A stretch of DNA of 64,000 nt from the NCBI GenBank assembly GCA_947259365.1, contig CAMYMC010000008.1, positions 62,001 through 126,000 of the forward strand, written 5' to 3'. Both the position numbers and the translations under genes were made by a program. Shown here in pieces: positions 34,286 to 42,809 of the stretch. This DNA is from an uncultured Acidimicrobiaceae bacterium. GTDB lineage: Bacteria > Actinomycetota > Acidimicrobiia > Spongiisociales > UBA5794. Positions within the stretch are counted from its first letter, which is position 1. The number at the start of each line of letters is the position of its first letter. The notes beneath the pieces are model-generated. The model had not been told where the DNA came from and searched no databases. It saw nothing but the letters and a program-made list of their open reading frames with translations.

Positions 34286-34335
34286 ACCGGCGGATTCCTA
34301 ACATCCCGGTGCGGCGGCACCGATGGTACCGCCGG
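34286..34335. other. Nested inverted repeats in divergent promoter region
   Basis: Between the mutase and PBP genes an outer 7-bp pair (CCGGCGG near 34287-34293, CCGCCGG at 34329-34335) encloses a perfect 6-bp hairpin (CGGTGC 34307-34312, loop GGCG, GCACCG 34317-34322). A TAACAT hexamer at 34299-34304 could be a -10 element for the plus strand. It may be an operator or a leader structure. No known motif was recognised. Confidence 0.4.
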
Positions 34336-34377
34336 GAACTTTCCCCCTCTCCGAGACGTCTCACACCCTTGAAGCCC

Positions 34378-36891
34378 ATGGACCCGAGCATCCACCTCCA
34401 AGAGCGGCGCGAGCGGCGCGGCCGACGGATCCCCGCGCTCGCGGTGATCGGGGTCGTCGGCGTCCTCGGCGCCTCCCTGGTCGGCCTCTTCGGCTTCCTC
34501 GAGGCCAACGCCGCGTTCGGCACCGTCCAGGACCTCGAATCCCGCTACATCTGCGATGCCGAGAGCTACCCACTCGAGTTCCCCACGATCTCCCGCTTGT
34601 CGGAGGTCTATACGGCAGACCGGGTGCTCCTCGGCAAGCTCACCGAGCGAAACAGCCAACCGGCCACCCTCGACGAGGTCCCCGAGATGGTGATCGACGC
34701 CCTTCTCGCCGCCGAGGACGCCGGCTTCTACGAGCACGAGGGAATCGACTTCAAGGCGATCTTTCGGGCCGCCCTCGAGAACATCCGGGGCGACGGCGGC
34801 CTCCAGGGCGGATCCACGATCACCCAGCAGGTCGTCAAACAGAACTTCCTCTCGTCGGAGCAGACGATCGAGCGCAAGATCTGTGAGGCCGTCGTCGCTG
34901 CGGAGCTGGAGCGGCGCTACACGAAGGACCAGATCCTCGAGTTCTACATGAACTCCGTCTTCTACGGGCAGAACGCGTACGGGATCAAGGCGGCGGCCCA
35001 GGAGTACTTCGGCAAGGATCTCGATGAGCTCACGATCGCCGAGGCCGCCACCATCGTCACCCCGATCCGGTCGCCGAACCGCTACGACATCAGGGACGAG
35101 CCGGTGAACGTGGTGAGGGCCCGCAACGACGTGATCACCCAGATGGAGGTCAACGGTTTCATCACGACCGAGGAGGCGGTAGCGGCGCGAGCGGAGCTGC
35201 TCCGCCCGGTGGCGCACACCGAGTTCGAGGAGCTGGCACCGCAGGTCATCATCGCGGCCCGCGAAGAGGTGCTGCGGGACCCCCGCTACGGCCTGGGGAC
35301 GACGTACAGCGAGCGCAAGCGTTCCCTGTTCGGCTGCCCCGCGTCGGACACCGAGTGCGAGGGCGGGGGCGGCCTCAAGATCTACGTCACCGTGAACTAC
35401 GAGCTCCAACAGGAGGCGAACCGGGTCCTCCGCGCCTGGTTCCGCGACCCTTCGGGACCCACCGGTGCGGTCGCGATGGTCGACAACCACACGGGTGCGA
35501 TCAAGGTCATGGCGAGCGGGCTCGACTTCGGTGAGGACATCGCCGCCGGCCAGCGCCCGTACGACCTCGCCGGAGAGGGCAGGCGTCAGGCGGGATCCGC
35601 TTTCAAGCCCTTCGCCCTCGCCGCCGCCCTGGAAAACGGGAGCCAGTTCGGGCTTCCGATCACCCTCGGCTCGTACTGGGACTACACGAGCCCGCAGCGG
35701 ATCGACTGCGGCTCCCCCTGCGGAGAGGACGGCTCGAACATCTGGACCGTCTACAACGCAGGCGGATCGAACGCGGGCGGGATCCGCACCCTCGAGGAGG
35801 CGACGTACTTCTCGACGAACACCGTCTACGCCCAGGTGTCGTTCGCCGTTGGGCCGGAGAAGATCGTAGACGTCGCCCATCGCATGGGCATCGAGTCCCC
35901 GCTCAACCCGGTGCTGTCCATCTCCCTCGGCACCCAGAGCGTCAGCCCGCTCGAGATGGCGGCCGCGTACTCGACGATCGCGAACTACGGGGAGAGGGTC
36001 GAGCCGTACCTCATCGAGCGCATCGAGGACAACGACGGCAACATCATCTACAGCCACGAGGTCGCGCGGGAGCGCATCCTCGACGAGGCGCTCGCCGCCG
36101 CCATGGTCAATACGATGAAGAAGGTCGTGAGCCAGGGCACGGCGACGAGGGCGAACATCGACCGCCCCCAGGCGGGTAAGACCGGCACCGCGCAGAACTT
36201 CCGCGACGTGTGGTTCATGGGCTTCATCCCTCAGTACACGACCTCGGTGTGGGTCGGGTACGCCGACGCCCAGATCGAGATGGTCGACTTCGACGTCTTC
36301 AACGATCTCACCGGCAAAGAACAACACTTCAGCAGGGCGTTCGGCGGCACGCTGGCCGCGCCGATCTGGAAAGAGTTCATGCTCTTCGTCACCGAGGACC
36401 TCCCCGTCGAGGACTTCGCCCCCGAGCCACCGGGAACCCCGGTCTACTACCAGGTGCCGAACACCGTGGTACCCGACGTGATGGAGCTCACCACCGAGGC
36501 CGCGATGAAGGATGCGCTCTTCAAGGCCGGGCTCTTCCTCGCCGTGGAGGAGGTGGCCAGCGTGGAGCCGGAGGGCACCATCTTGGATCAGTCGCCGGCA
36601 GCCGGGATCACGCTGCGGCAGGGCCGAACCGTCACCGTGCGGATCTCGACGGGGCTGCCGCCGCTGATGACCGATCTGATCGGAATGACCATGGCCGAGG
36701 TGCCCGCCGCCTTCGAGGTGTTCAACGAGGAGACCGGCCTTCAGGTCACGTGGGTGTTCACCCCGGTACCGACCCCGGACGCTCTCGTCTGGAACCGTGT
36801 GCTGGCGACGAACCCGGCGCCGGGAGCCGAGGTGGCGTTCGAGCAGGAAGTCATCGTCTTCGTCGGATCTCCGCCGGCGCCTGCCCCCTGA
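34378..36891 (+). CDS. Class A penicillin-binding protein with PASTA domains
   Basis: Bifunctional peptidoglycan synthase of 837 residues, anchored by one N-terminal helix (about 18-42). The glycosyltransferase domain has [14 protein letters not shown] with the catalytic Glu and [15 protein letters not shown]. The transpeptidase has the SxxK motif GSAFKPF, the SxN motif STNTVYA and the KTG motif AGKTGTAQN. Two PASTA-like domains follow (about residues 690-765 and 770-837), ending in a Pro-rich tail. PASTA domains bind peptidoglycan or beta-lactams. ATG at 34378 gives a short cytoplasmic head. No strong Shine-Dalgarno is visible. This is the PonA-type enzyme common in Actinobacteria. Confidence 0.94.
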   Translation: MDPSIHLQERRERRGRRIPALAVIGVVGVLGASLVGLFGFLEANAAFGTVQDLESRYICDAESYPLEFPTISRLSEVYTADRVLLGKLTERNSQPATLDEVPEMVIDALLAAEDAGFYEHEGIDFKAIFRAALENIRGDGGLQGGSTITQQVVKQNFLSSEQTIERKICEAVVAAELERRYTKDQILEFYMNSVFYGQNAYGIKAAAQEYFGKDLDELTIAEAATIVTPIRSPNRYDIRDEPVNVVRARNDVITQMEVNGFITTEEAVAARAELLRPVAHTEFEELAPQVIIAAREEVLRDPRYGLGTTYSERKRSLFGCPASDTECEGGGGLKIYVTVNYELQQEANRVLRAWFRDPSGPTGAVAMVDNHTGAIKVMASGLDFGEDIAAGQRPYDLAGEGRRQAGSAFKPFALAAALENGSQFGLPITLGSYWDYTSPQRIDCGSPCGEDGSNIWTVYNAGGSNAGGIRTLEEATYFSTNTVYAQVSFAVGPEKIVDVAHRMGIESPLNPVLSISLGTQSVSPLEMAAAYSTIANYGERVEPYLIERIEDNDGNIIYSHEVARERILDEALAAAMVNTMKKVVSQGTATRANIDRPQAGKTGTAQNFRDVWFMGFIPQYTTSVWVGYADAQIEMVDFDVFNDLTGKEQHFSRAFGGTLAAPIWKEFMLFVTEDLPVEDFAPEPPGTPVYYQVPNTVVPDVMELTTEAAMKDALFKAGLFLAVEEVASVEPEGTILDQSPAAGITLRQGRTVTVRISTGLPPLMTDLIGMTMAEVPAAFEVFNEETGLQVTWVFTPVPTPDALVWNRVLATNPAPGAEVAFEQEVIVFVGSPPAPAP

Positions 36892-36903
36892 GCGGGCGGG
36901 GAG

Positions 36904-37530
36904 TCACGATCCGCCGAGGCGGGACCTGAGCACCTCGATCCGGTCGTCCAGCGCCTCGACGAGGGTCCGAACACGGGCAACAGGGTCGTCGATCTCGAGC
37001 AGCCGCTGCCTGTCGAGCTGCTCGATGGGAGCCGCGGAACACATCGTCCACGCCGCCGCAGCCGGGTCGTCCGGCAACTCGAGTTCACCGGCACCGACGT
37101 CCGCTCCGAGCTCTGACGCCAACGCCAGAAGCGTCCTGTGACGACGGTGTGCCTCGGCGATCCGGTCGACGAGATCGTCGCCCGGCGCGGCGTCGTCGAG
37201 ATCCGCGACGCTGGCCCTCGGGTACGGATCATCGGCCAGCCAATCCTCCACCCGGATGCGGTGGACGCCGATCGTCACGACGGCGAGACGAGACTCGGCG
37301 ACGCGGCCGGCCCGCACGATCCTGGCGACGCAGCCGACGTCGAAACGATGGTCGGCCCCGCCCACCTCCTGGCCCCGCTCGATGAGCACCACCCCGAACG
37401 TGCCGTCGTCCTCGAGCGCATCGGACACCATCTTCAGGTACCTCGGTTCGAAGACGTGCAGCGGGAGCACACCGTAGGGAAACAGCACGGTGCCGAGCGG
37501 GAACATGCGCAGCGGTCGGGACTCGTCCAC
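36904..37530 (-). CDS. Lon N-terminal (substrate-binding) domain protein
   Basis: A 208-residue stand-alone Lon-N protein, with neither the ATPase nor the protease part of Lon. Signatures: LRMFPLGTVLFPYGVLPLHVFEPRYLKMV (quoted here only for its PLHVFEPRY core) and FGVVLIERGQEVGG, followed by VGCVARIV. Such proteins are common in Actinobacteria and cyanobacteria, and their role is unclear, perhaps binding unfolded substrates. It converges on the PBP gene (12 bases between stops). Confidence 0.88.
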   Translation of the reverse strand: MDESRPLRMFPLGTVLFPYGVLPLHVFEPRYLKMVSDALEDDGTFGVVLIERGQEVGGADHRFDVGCVARIVRAGRVAESRLAVVTIGVHRIRVEDWLADDPYPRASVADLDDAAPGDDLVDRIAEAHRRHRTLLALASELGADVGAGELELPDDPAAAAWTMCSAAPIEQLDRQRLLEIDDPVARVRTLVEALDDRIEVLRSRLGGS

Positions 37531-37627
37531 CGTCGCAGTATGGAGGCTCGGGGCCGCCCGTGGAAATGGCCGGCCGACGTCGTCGGGCCCGACGCCGGGT
37601 TTGTTTCGCGCTCTCGGTACGAGGCTA

Positions 37628-37657
37628 TTGATCTCACCTCGTCCTTATTGGTATTCA
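37628..37657 (+). promoter_or_regulatory. Possible sigma70-type promoter
   Basis: An unusually AT-rich patch for this genome holds TTGATC (37628-37633) and TATTCA (37652-37657), 18 bases apart. Transcription would begin near 37664, almost at the ATG of the next gene (37666). A three-codon frame ATG-AGC-CGA-TGA begins at 37658 and overlaps that ATG. Confidence 0.35.
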
Positions 37658-37665
37658 ATGAGCCG

Positions 37666-38121
37666 ATGAAGTCGCCGATCTCGACAGCGCCCGGGTCCCT
37701 CCGTCGTGTACGTCCTCCCACGTCGGATTCCGCGCCATCCCCGGGCGCTGTCGGGCCCCTCCCCGTGCCGGCACTCCGCCCGACCGCACGTCGGCGCGAG
37801 CACGTCAGCCCACAGGTGTGGCATGCCAGGGCGCCGCATCCCTCGTATCCGGTCACCGACCCCTACGTGCGCCGGTTCTGGACCGCGGTCATCGGACCGG
37901 GAGCGGTCGCCGACTTGCTGAGACTCGCCACCGCAGCACGCCGCGGCCGCTCCCTGAGGCGCCCCGTCCATCTCGGAGTCCTCCTCGCCGCCGGACTCGT
38001 CATCGTCGAAGGAGGCCGGCTGCTCGTGCCGGTCGCAGTGCCGGCGGTACCTGCCCGGCTCGCCTCCAGGCTCACACCCGGCCTGCGTCGCGAGCACGGC
38101 GCCCGACCGACGCGTCTGTGA
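37666..38121 (+). CDS. Hypothetical protein, possible membrane segment
   Basis: A 151-residue frame. The first 55 residues are low-complexity and may not all be translated. The second half looks like a real protein: HPSYPVTDPYVRRFWTAVIG, then a hydrophobic stretch VHLGVLLAAGLVIVEGGRLL. GTG at 37816 is an alternative start. Its TGA overlaps a GTG (GTGA at 38118-38121) that is in frame with the sirtuin gene, supporting a coupled pair. No family recognised. Confidence 0.5.
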   Translation: MKSPISTAPGSLRRVRPPTSDSAPSPGAVGPLPVPALRPTARRREHVSPQVWHARAPHPSYPVTDPYVRRFWTAVIGPGAVADLLRLATAARRGRSLRRPVHLGVLLAAGLVIVEGGRLLVPVAVPAVPARLASRLTPGLRREHGARPTRL

Positions 38122-38144
38122 CGCCTCCCATTAGGCTCGCCGCG

Positions 38145-38900
38145 GTGACGACCGTCGCCGCTGCCGCCGGCCGGCTCTCGGATCGGACCCGGATCCTCGT
38201 CTTCACCGGAGCCGGCATCTCCACCGAGTCCGGCATCCCCGATTTCCGCGGCCCCCACGGGCTGTGGAAGCGCCTCGATCCCAACGACTTCACCCTCGAG
38301 CGCTGGGTGACGAGCGAATCGTTCCGCATCGAGGCCTGGGGGCGCCGCTTCGCCCCGGACCGGCCGGTGTACCGGCCGAACGACGGCCACCGCGCCATCG
38401 CCGATCTCTGGCGCACCGGGCATATGATCGGCTGCATCACTCAGAACATCGATGGACTCCACCAGGCCGCGGGATTGCCGGACGAGGGCGTCGCCGAGGT
38501 CCACGGGAACGCCTCCGGCATCGTGTGCTACGCCGAAGGCCACGACGTCGACGTCGACGACGTTCGCTCCCGTTGGGAGGACGGCGAGACGGACCCCCGC
38601 TGCGCCGGATGCGGGTCGATCCTCAAGTCGACGACGGTGCTCTTCGGGGAGAACCTCCCCCCGGGTGCGGTCGCCCGAGCGCAGGGATGGACGGACGGGG
38701 CCGACGCCGTGATCGCCGTCGGCTCCACGCTGTCGGTCTACCCGGCCGCGTACTTCCCCCTCGAGATCGCGGGCCGGGGCGACCCGTTCGTCATCGTCAA
38801 CGAGGGTCCGACGGACCACGACCGCCTCGCCACGGTCCGCATCGAGGGCAAGGCCGGCGACGTCCTCCCCGAGCTCGTCGGCGCACTCATCGCCGGCTGA
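38145..38900 (+). CDS. NAD-dependent protein deacylase, sirtuin family
   Basis: Removes acetyl or other acyl groups from lysines using NAD. The 251-residue protein has the NAD site VFTGAGISTESGIPDFRGP, the TQNIDGLHQAAG motif and the catalytic His in VAEVHGNASG. Of the four zinc cysteines, the second pair CAGC is intact, but the first pair reads CYAE, so one ligand may be replaced. Reversal of lysine propionylation or acetylation would fit the acyl-CoA genes nearby (inference). GTG 38145 is chosen; GTG 38118, overlapping the upstream stop, is possible. Confidence 0.9.
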   Translation: MTTVAAAAGRLSDRTRILVFTGAGISTESGIPDFRGPHGLWKRLDPNDFTLERWVTSESFRIEAWGRRFAPDRPVYRPNDGHRAIADLWRTGHMIGCITQNIDGLHQAAGLPDEGVAEVHGNASGIVCYAEGHDVDVDDVRSRWEDGETDPRCAGCGSILKSTTVLFGENLPPGAVARAQGWTDGADAVIAVGSTLSVYPAAYFPLEIAGRGDPFVIVNEGPTDHDRLATVRIEGKAGDVLPELVGALIAG

Positions 38901-38950
38901 CCGGACCCGGCCGGAGCGGCTCCCGCTACGCTCGCGGCCGGAGGACCACC

Positions 38951-40111
38951 GTGGACTATCGCGACCTCGTCGCCAGGGCCAAGGAGACGATCACCGAGAT
39001 CGATGCACCGTCGCTGGAGGCTGCGATCCCGGACGGGACCACCGTCATCGACGTGCGCGAACCGTCCGAGCACGCCGCGGGCGCCATCGCCGGCTCGATC
39101 CTCATCCCTCGCGGCGTGCTCGAGTCGGAGATCACGATCCGGGTCCCCGACCGGTCGACGCCCGTCGTCCTCTACTGCGCTGCCGGCAACCGATCGGCCC
39201 TCGCCGCCGGTGTGCTCGAGGAGATGGGCTACCGCGACGTCGCCAGCCTCGCCGGCGGGTTCGACGAGTGGAAGGGGGCCGGCAGGCCGTGGAGCCTCCC
39301 CACCGGCCTCACGACCGACCAGCGCGCCCGGTACAGCCGCCACCTCGTCCTCCCCGAGGTCGGAGAAGCGGGCCAGCAACGCCTGCTCGATGCCAGGGTG
39401 CTCATCGTCGGCGCCGGCGGGCTCGGGTCGCCGGCGGCGCTCTACCTCGCCGCCGCCGGCGTTGGCACGCTGGGGATCATCGACGCCGATCGGGTCGACG
39501 TCTCGAACCTGCAACGCCAGATCCTCCACGATGCCGGCAGAGTCGGAAAGCTCAAGGTCGAATCGGCGCGCGACACGCTGCGAGCCCTCAACCCCGGTGT
39601 CGAGGTCGAGGCCCACCCGACTCGCCTCGACGCCGCCAACGCGCTCGACGTGATGGGGAGATACGACGTCGTCGTCGACGGCGCCGACAACTTCCCCACC
39701 CGCTACCTCGTCAACGATGCGTCCCTCCACGTCCGGGTGCCGGTCGTCCACGCATCGATCTTCCGCTTCGAGGGTCAGGCCACGGTCTTCGACCCGTACG
39801 CAGGCCCCTGCTACCGGTGTCTGTACCGCCTCCCCCCGCCACCGGAGCTCGCGCCGTCGTGCGCAGAGGCGGGGGTGCTCGGCGTCCTCCCCGGCATCAT
39901 CGGCTCGGTCCAGGCGATGGAGGCGATCAAGCTGCTCATCGGGATCGGAACCCCGCTCACCGGCCGCCTCCTGATGTACGACGCGCTCGACCAGACGTTC
40001 CGCACGCTCAACGTGCGACGGGACCCGGAGTGCCCCGCCTGCGGGGATGAGTCGGCGCCTCCGCCCCTCGTCGATTACGACCCCACCTGTGCCCCGGTGA
40101 CCGCCGCGTGA
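38951..40111 (+). CDS. Rhodanese-ThiF/MoeB adenylyltransferase fusion
   Basis: Activates the C-terminus of a ubiquitin-like sulfur carrier (MoaD/ThiS type) and may load sulfur on it. Residues about 1-115 form a rhodanese domain with active Cys in VVLYCAAGNRSA. Residues about 125-386 are a ThiF/MoeB domain: VLIVGAGGLGSPAALYLAA, DADRVDVSNLQRQILH, zinc pairs CYRC and CPAC, and a catalytic Cys candidate in APSCAEAGVLG. The rhodanese domain comes first, opposite to the MOCS3/MoeZ order. The start is GTG 38951 with GGAGG six bases upstream. The stop overlaps a GTG (GTGA). Confidence 0.92.
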   Translation: MDYRDLVARAKETITEIDAPSLEAAIPDGTTVIDVREPSEHAAGAIAGSILIPRGVLESEITIRVPDRSTPVVLYCAAGNRSALAAGVLEEMGYRDVASLAGGFDEWKGAGRPWSLPTGLTTDQRARYSRHLVLPEVGEAGQQRLLDARVLIVGAGGLGSPAALYLAAAGVGTLGIIDADRVDVSNLQRQILHDAGRVGKLKVESARDTLRALNPGVEVEAHPTRLDAANALDVMGRYDVVVDGADNFPTRYLVNDASLHVRVPVVHASIFRFEGQATVFDPYAGPCYRCLYRLPPPPELAPSCAEAGVLGVLPGIIGSVQAMEAIKLLIGIGTPLTGRLLMYDALDQTFRTLNVRRDPECPACGDESAPPPLVDYDPTCAPVTAA

Positions 40112-40483
40112 TCGTGGTGCGGCAGTGCTGGCGGCATGCGGTTGGCGCTCTCGCGTTGGCGACCCTGTTGGCTACGGGCTGCGGCGCGGAGCCGGCGCCG
40201 ACGATCTGTGAGCCAGCAGCGGAGCCCATCGGATCGGACGTACGCACCTCTGCCAGCGACGAGAACGGAGATGCCGTTGGCGCGACCATGGACGGCGGCT
40301 TCTGCGGCATGCGCCGCATCCGGACGTGAACCCGCTGGCCTCGGTGCGGGCCGCGAGCGGCGGGCGCTTCGACGACCTGGAACGCGGAGACGTCGTGATC
40401 GCTGCAGGCACCCCAAGCGAGGTGGTCGAAGCCGCCCGGGCGTGCCGTGGCTCACCCTCACCGGCGGACGGGTCGAGGGCTAG
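40108..40483 (+). pseudogene. Possible frameshifted small lipoprotein gene
   Basis: GTG 40108 overlaps the rhodanese-MoeB stop and opens a frame with a lipoprotein-like signal (ALALATLLATGCGAEPAP) that stops at 40329. Convincing protein-like text continues in the next frame (NPLASVRAASGG, GDVVIAAGTPSEVVEAARA, about 40326-40440) and then in the third frame (VPWLTLTGGRVEG) to a stop at 40483. Two shifts would join these into a protein of about 124 residues. It could also be a short lipoprotein followed by non-coding DNA. No family assigned. Confidence 0.4.
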
Positions 40484-40536
40484 GCCGCGCGGCAGCGGGA
40501 CGGGCACGGCACCCACCCGAGGGCGCCGGGCGCGGC

Positions 40537-41244
40537 TCACACGGCAAACGGGACGAGGTCCGGGAGCCCGAGGCGGACCACGGGCTCGGGAGCCGGCACC
40601 GGCATCGCGTCTGCGGATGCCGGTGTCGGGGCCGGAACCGGCGGTGGCGGAGGCGGCGGAGGTGTCGGCTCCGGCGCAGGAGGCGAAGGCTCCGGAGGCG
40701 GCTCGGCGGGCGGTGAGGCCTTTTCTGTCTCGGGCGGTGGCGGCGGGGCCTCTTCGGGCTCCGGTGGTGGCGGTGGCTCCTCGGGTGGCGAGTTGAGACC
40801 CTCCGGCCCTCTCATGAAGACCACGGTGACCCACAGCTTCGTGTCCGCTTCCGCGACCACGCCGACCCCGACGTAGTTGAAGTCACCGAGGATGTTGGCG
40901 CGGTGGCCCGCCGAATCCATGAACGCGGCGTGAAGCGCATCGACGGTGGGACCGACACCGACGTTCTCACCGAGCGTGATCCACCCCGTGGTGACGGCGG
41001 CGAGGTTGGGGTTGTGGTAGAGGTTGTTCTCGTCGGCCATGCGGCGAGAGTGCGCCCGGGCGTCGTCGACGAGGTCCCAGTACATCTCGACGGGTGCGAG
41101 GCCGCGCCCGGAGCGCTCGGCGTTCATCTTCGCCAGGAACGACGACTCCCCGGGTCCGGCGACGGCCGACGGCGATGTGAGACCCGCCCAGGCAACGGCG
41201 AGTGCGGTGAGGGTGATGGTGAGGCGTCGGCGGGCTGTCCGCAT
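40537..41244 (-). CDS. Exported CAP/SCP-domain protein with Pro/Glu-rich tail
   Basis: A 235-residue protein with a signal peptide (about 1-29, LTITLTALAVAWAGLTSPSAVA), a CAP domain (30-150) with the motifs ARAHSRRMADENNLYHN, LGENVGVG and DSAGHRANIL, and a C-terminal tail of Pro, Glu and Ala (155-225). Bacterial CAP proteins are extracellular and of mostly unknown function, some linked to the cell wall. The tail may span the wall. A 7-bp inverted repeat lies just before the start codon. Confidence 0.88.
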   Translation of the reverse strand: MRTARRRLTITLTALAVAWAGLTSPSAVAGPGESSFLAKMNAERSGRGLAPVEMYWDLVDDARAHSRRMADENNLYHNPNLAAVTTGWITLGENVGVGPTVDALHAAFMDSAGHRANILGDFNYVGVGVVAEADTKLWVTVVFMRGPEGLNSPPEEPPPPPEPEEAPPPPPETEKASPPAEPPPEPSPPAPEPTPPPPPPPPVPAPTPASADAMPVPAPEPVVRLGLPDLVPFAV

Positions 41245-41255
41245 CGATGACCACC

Positions 41256-41280
41256 CAGAGTGCTGAGTCGTGACACTCTG
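41256..41280. promoter_or_regulatory. Inverted repeat upstream of the CAP gene
   Basis: Perfect 7-bp arms CAGAGTG (41256-41262) and CACTCTG (41274-41280) separated by 11 bases, starting 12 bases before the CAP start codon. The position suits an operator or an mRNA hairpin that would affect ribosome access. No known binding motif recognised. Confidence 0.4.
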
Positions 41281-41354
41281 CGTATCGGACGCGGATAGTG
41301 GCTTCTTTAGCTACCATGAGTGGTTGCCATCGCCTCATCGGAATGAGGGCGGCC

Positions 41355-42809
41355 TCAGCCGGTGAGATCCTCGGCGAGGGCGATGAGGGTGCGGACACCG
41401 AAGCCGGTGCCGCCCTTCGACAGGTAGTGCTCGGCTCGTGCCGCTCGTGCCGGACCGGCGACGTCGAGGTGAACCCAGGGACGGTCGCCGGCGAACTCGG
41501 CCAGGATGAGGGCGGCGGCGATTGCCGATCCGTAGCGCTCGCCGGTGTTCTTCATGTCAGCGACGGCCGACTCGATGTGCGAGCGGTACTCGGTCTCGAG
41601 AGGCAGTCGCCACAGCTTCTCCCCCGCCTTCGCCGCCGCCCCGGCGACCCGGTCGGCCGCATCGTCGTCGTTGGAGAAGAGCCCGCCGATCTTCGGGCCG
41701 AGAGCGACAGCACAGGCGCCGGTGAGGGTGGCGATGTCGACAATGAGGTCGGGCTCGGCCTCGACGGCGAGCGAGAGCCCGTCGGCGAGCACGAGTCTGC
41801 CCTCAGCATCGGTGTTGAGGACCTCGATCGTCTTGCCGTTCCGTGCTCGCATGACGTCTCCCGGTCGCTGCGCCGAGCCGCCGGGCATGTTCTCGGTGAG
41901 GGGAGTGATCCCGAGCACCCGCACCGGAAGGGCGAGATCGGCGACGGCGCGCACGGTGGCGAACACGGCGGCCGCGCCCGACATGTCGGTCTTCATCGTC
42001 TCCATCGACTTCACCGGCTTCAGCGACAGCCCGCCGCTGTCGAAGACGATGCCCTTCCCGACGAGCGCCAGCGTCGCCGCCGCCCCGTCCGGCGCATAGT
42101 CGAGCATGACGAGGCGCGGCGGATTGGCGGCCCCGGCGGCCACCGCCATGAGACCGCCGAGCCCCTCGGCGGCGATGCGCTCCTCGTCGTAGACGGTGAC
42201 GCCGATCCCCCGCTCCGTGGCGAGATCTGTCGCCCGCTCGGCGAGCACCTCCGGCGGCTTGTCCCCCGCCGGCTCGTTGACGAGATCCCTGGCGAGCGCC
42301 ACCGCACCGGCCACGACCTCGCCGTGTCGCACGTCGGCGGCGATGGCGTCGGCGTCGGCGCCGGCGAAGACGACCCGGTCGGTGGCGGCGGGGTCCGGCT
42401 CGCTGCGGTAGCGATCGAAGGCGTACTGGCCGAGGGTGAACCCGAACACCGTGGCTTCGACGGCGCCATCGAGGTCGATCTGGTGGAACGTCGTCACCAC
42501 CTCGCCGCTGCGGCGAACGGCAGAGGCGAGGACGGCCGCCCCACGGCGCACCGATTCCACGTCGACCTCGTCGCCGAGCCCGACAAAGGCAACGCTGCCG
42601 TAGCCGGTGCCGTCGCCACCGGGGACCACCACGATCTGCCCGCTGCCGCCGTTGAAGTCCTGCTGCTCGAGGTAGGAAGGGACCCAGTCACCGAGCCGGC
42701 TCGACGCCCACGCTGCGCCCGGTCCCCACGTGAGCCCACTCAGGACCGGAACGGCGAGGACATCCCCACCCGACCCTCCGATCGCGGGACCGGCTCCGAA
42801 CTCCATCAT
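41355..42809 (-). CDS. pepA: Leucyl aminopeptidase (M17)
   Basis: Two-metal cytosolic aminopeptidase, 484 residues. The variable N-terminal domain is followed by the catalytic domain with GKGIVFDSGGLSLKPVKSM, METMKTDMSGAAAV, PGDVMRARNGKTIEV and the hallmark NTDAEGRLVLADGL. The metal ligands (Lys, Asp, Glu) are all in place. ATG 42809 overlaps the stop of the cobalamin adenosyltransferase gene (ATGA), so it is the last gene of a transketolase-to-PepA run. Confidence 0.95.
   Translation of the reverse strand: MMEFGAGPAIGGSGGDVLAVPVLSGLTWGPGAAWASSRLGDWVPSYLEQQDFNGGSGQIVVVPGGDGTGYGSVAFVGLGDEVDVESVRRGAAVLASAVRRSGEVVTTFHQIDLDGAVEATVFGFTLGQYAFDRYRSEPDPAATDRVVFAGADADAIAADVRHGEVVAGAVALARDLVNEPAGDKPPEVLAERATDLATERGIGVTVYDEERIAAEGLGGLMAVAAGAANPPRLVMLDYAPDGAAATLALVGKGIVFDSGGLSLKPVKSMETMKTDMSGAAAVFATVRAVADLALPVRVLGITPLTENMPGGSAQRPGDVMRARNGKTIEVLNTDAEGRLVLADGLSLAVEAEPDLIVDIATLTGACAVALGPKIGGLFSNDDDAADRVAGAAAKAGEKLWRLPLETEYRSHIESAVADMKNTGERYGSAIAAALILAEFAGDRPWVHLDVAGPARAARAEHYLSKGGTGFGVRTLIALAEDLTG

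Noticed and set aside
37645..38097. Minus-strand open frame opposite the hypothetical gene at 37666.
   Set aside because: Composition and motifs favour the plus strand, which also overlaps a sirtuin start.
40600..40800. Repeated GGCGG-type runs.
   Set aside because: They encode the Pro/Glu-rich tail of the CAP protein on the minus strand.
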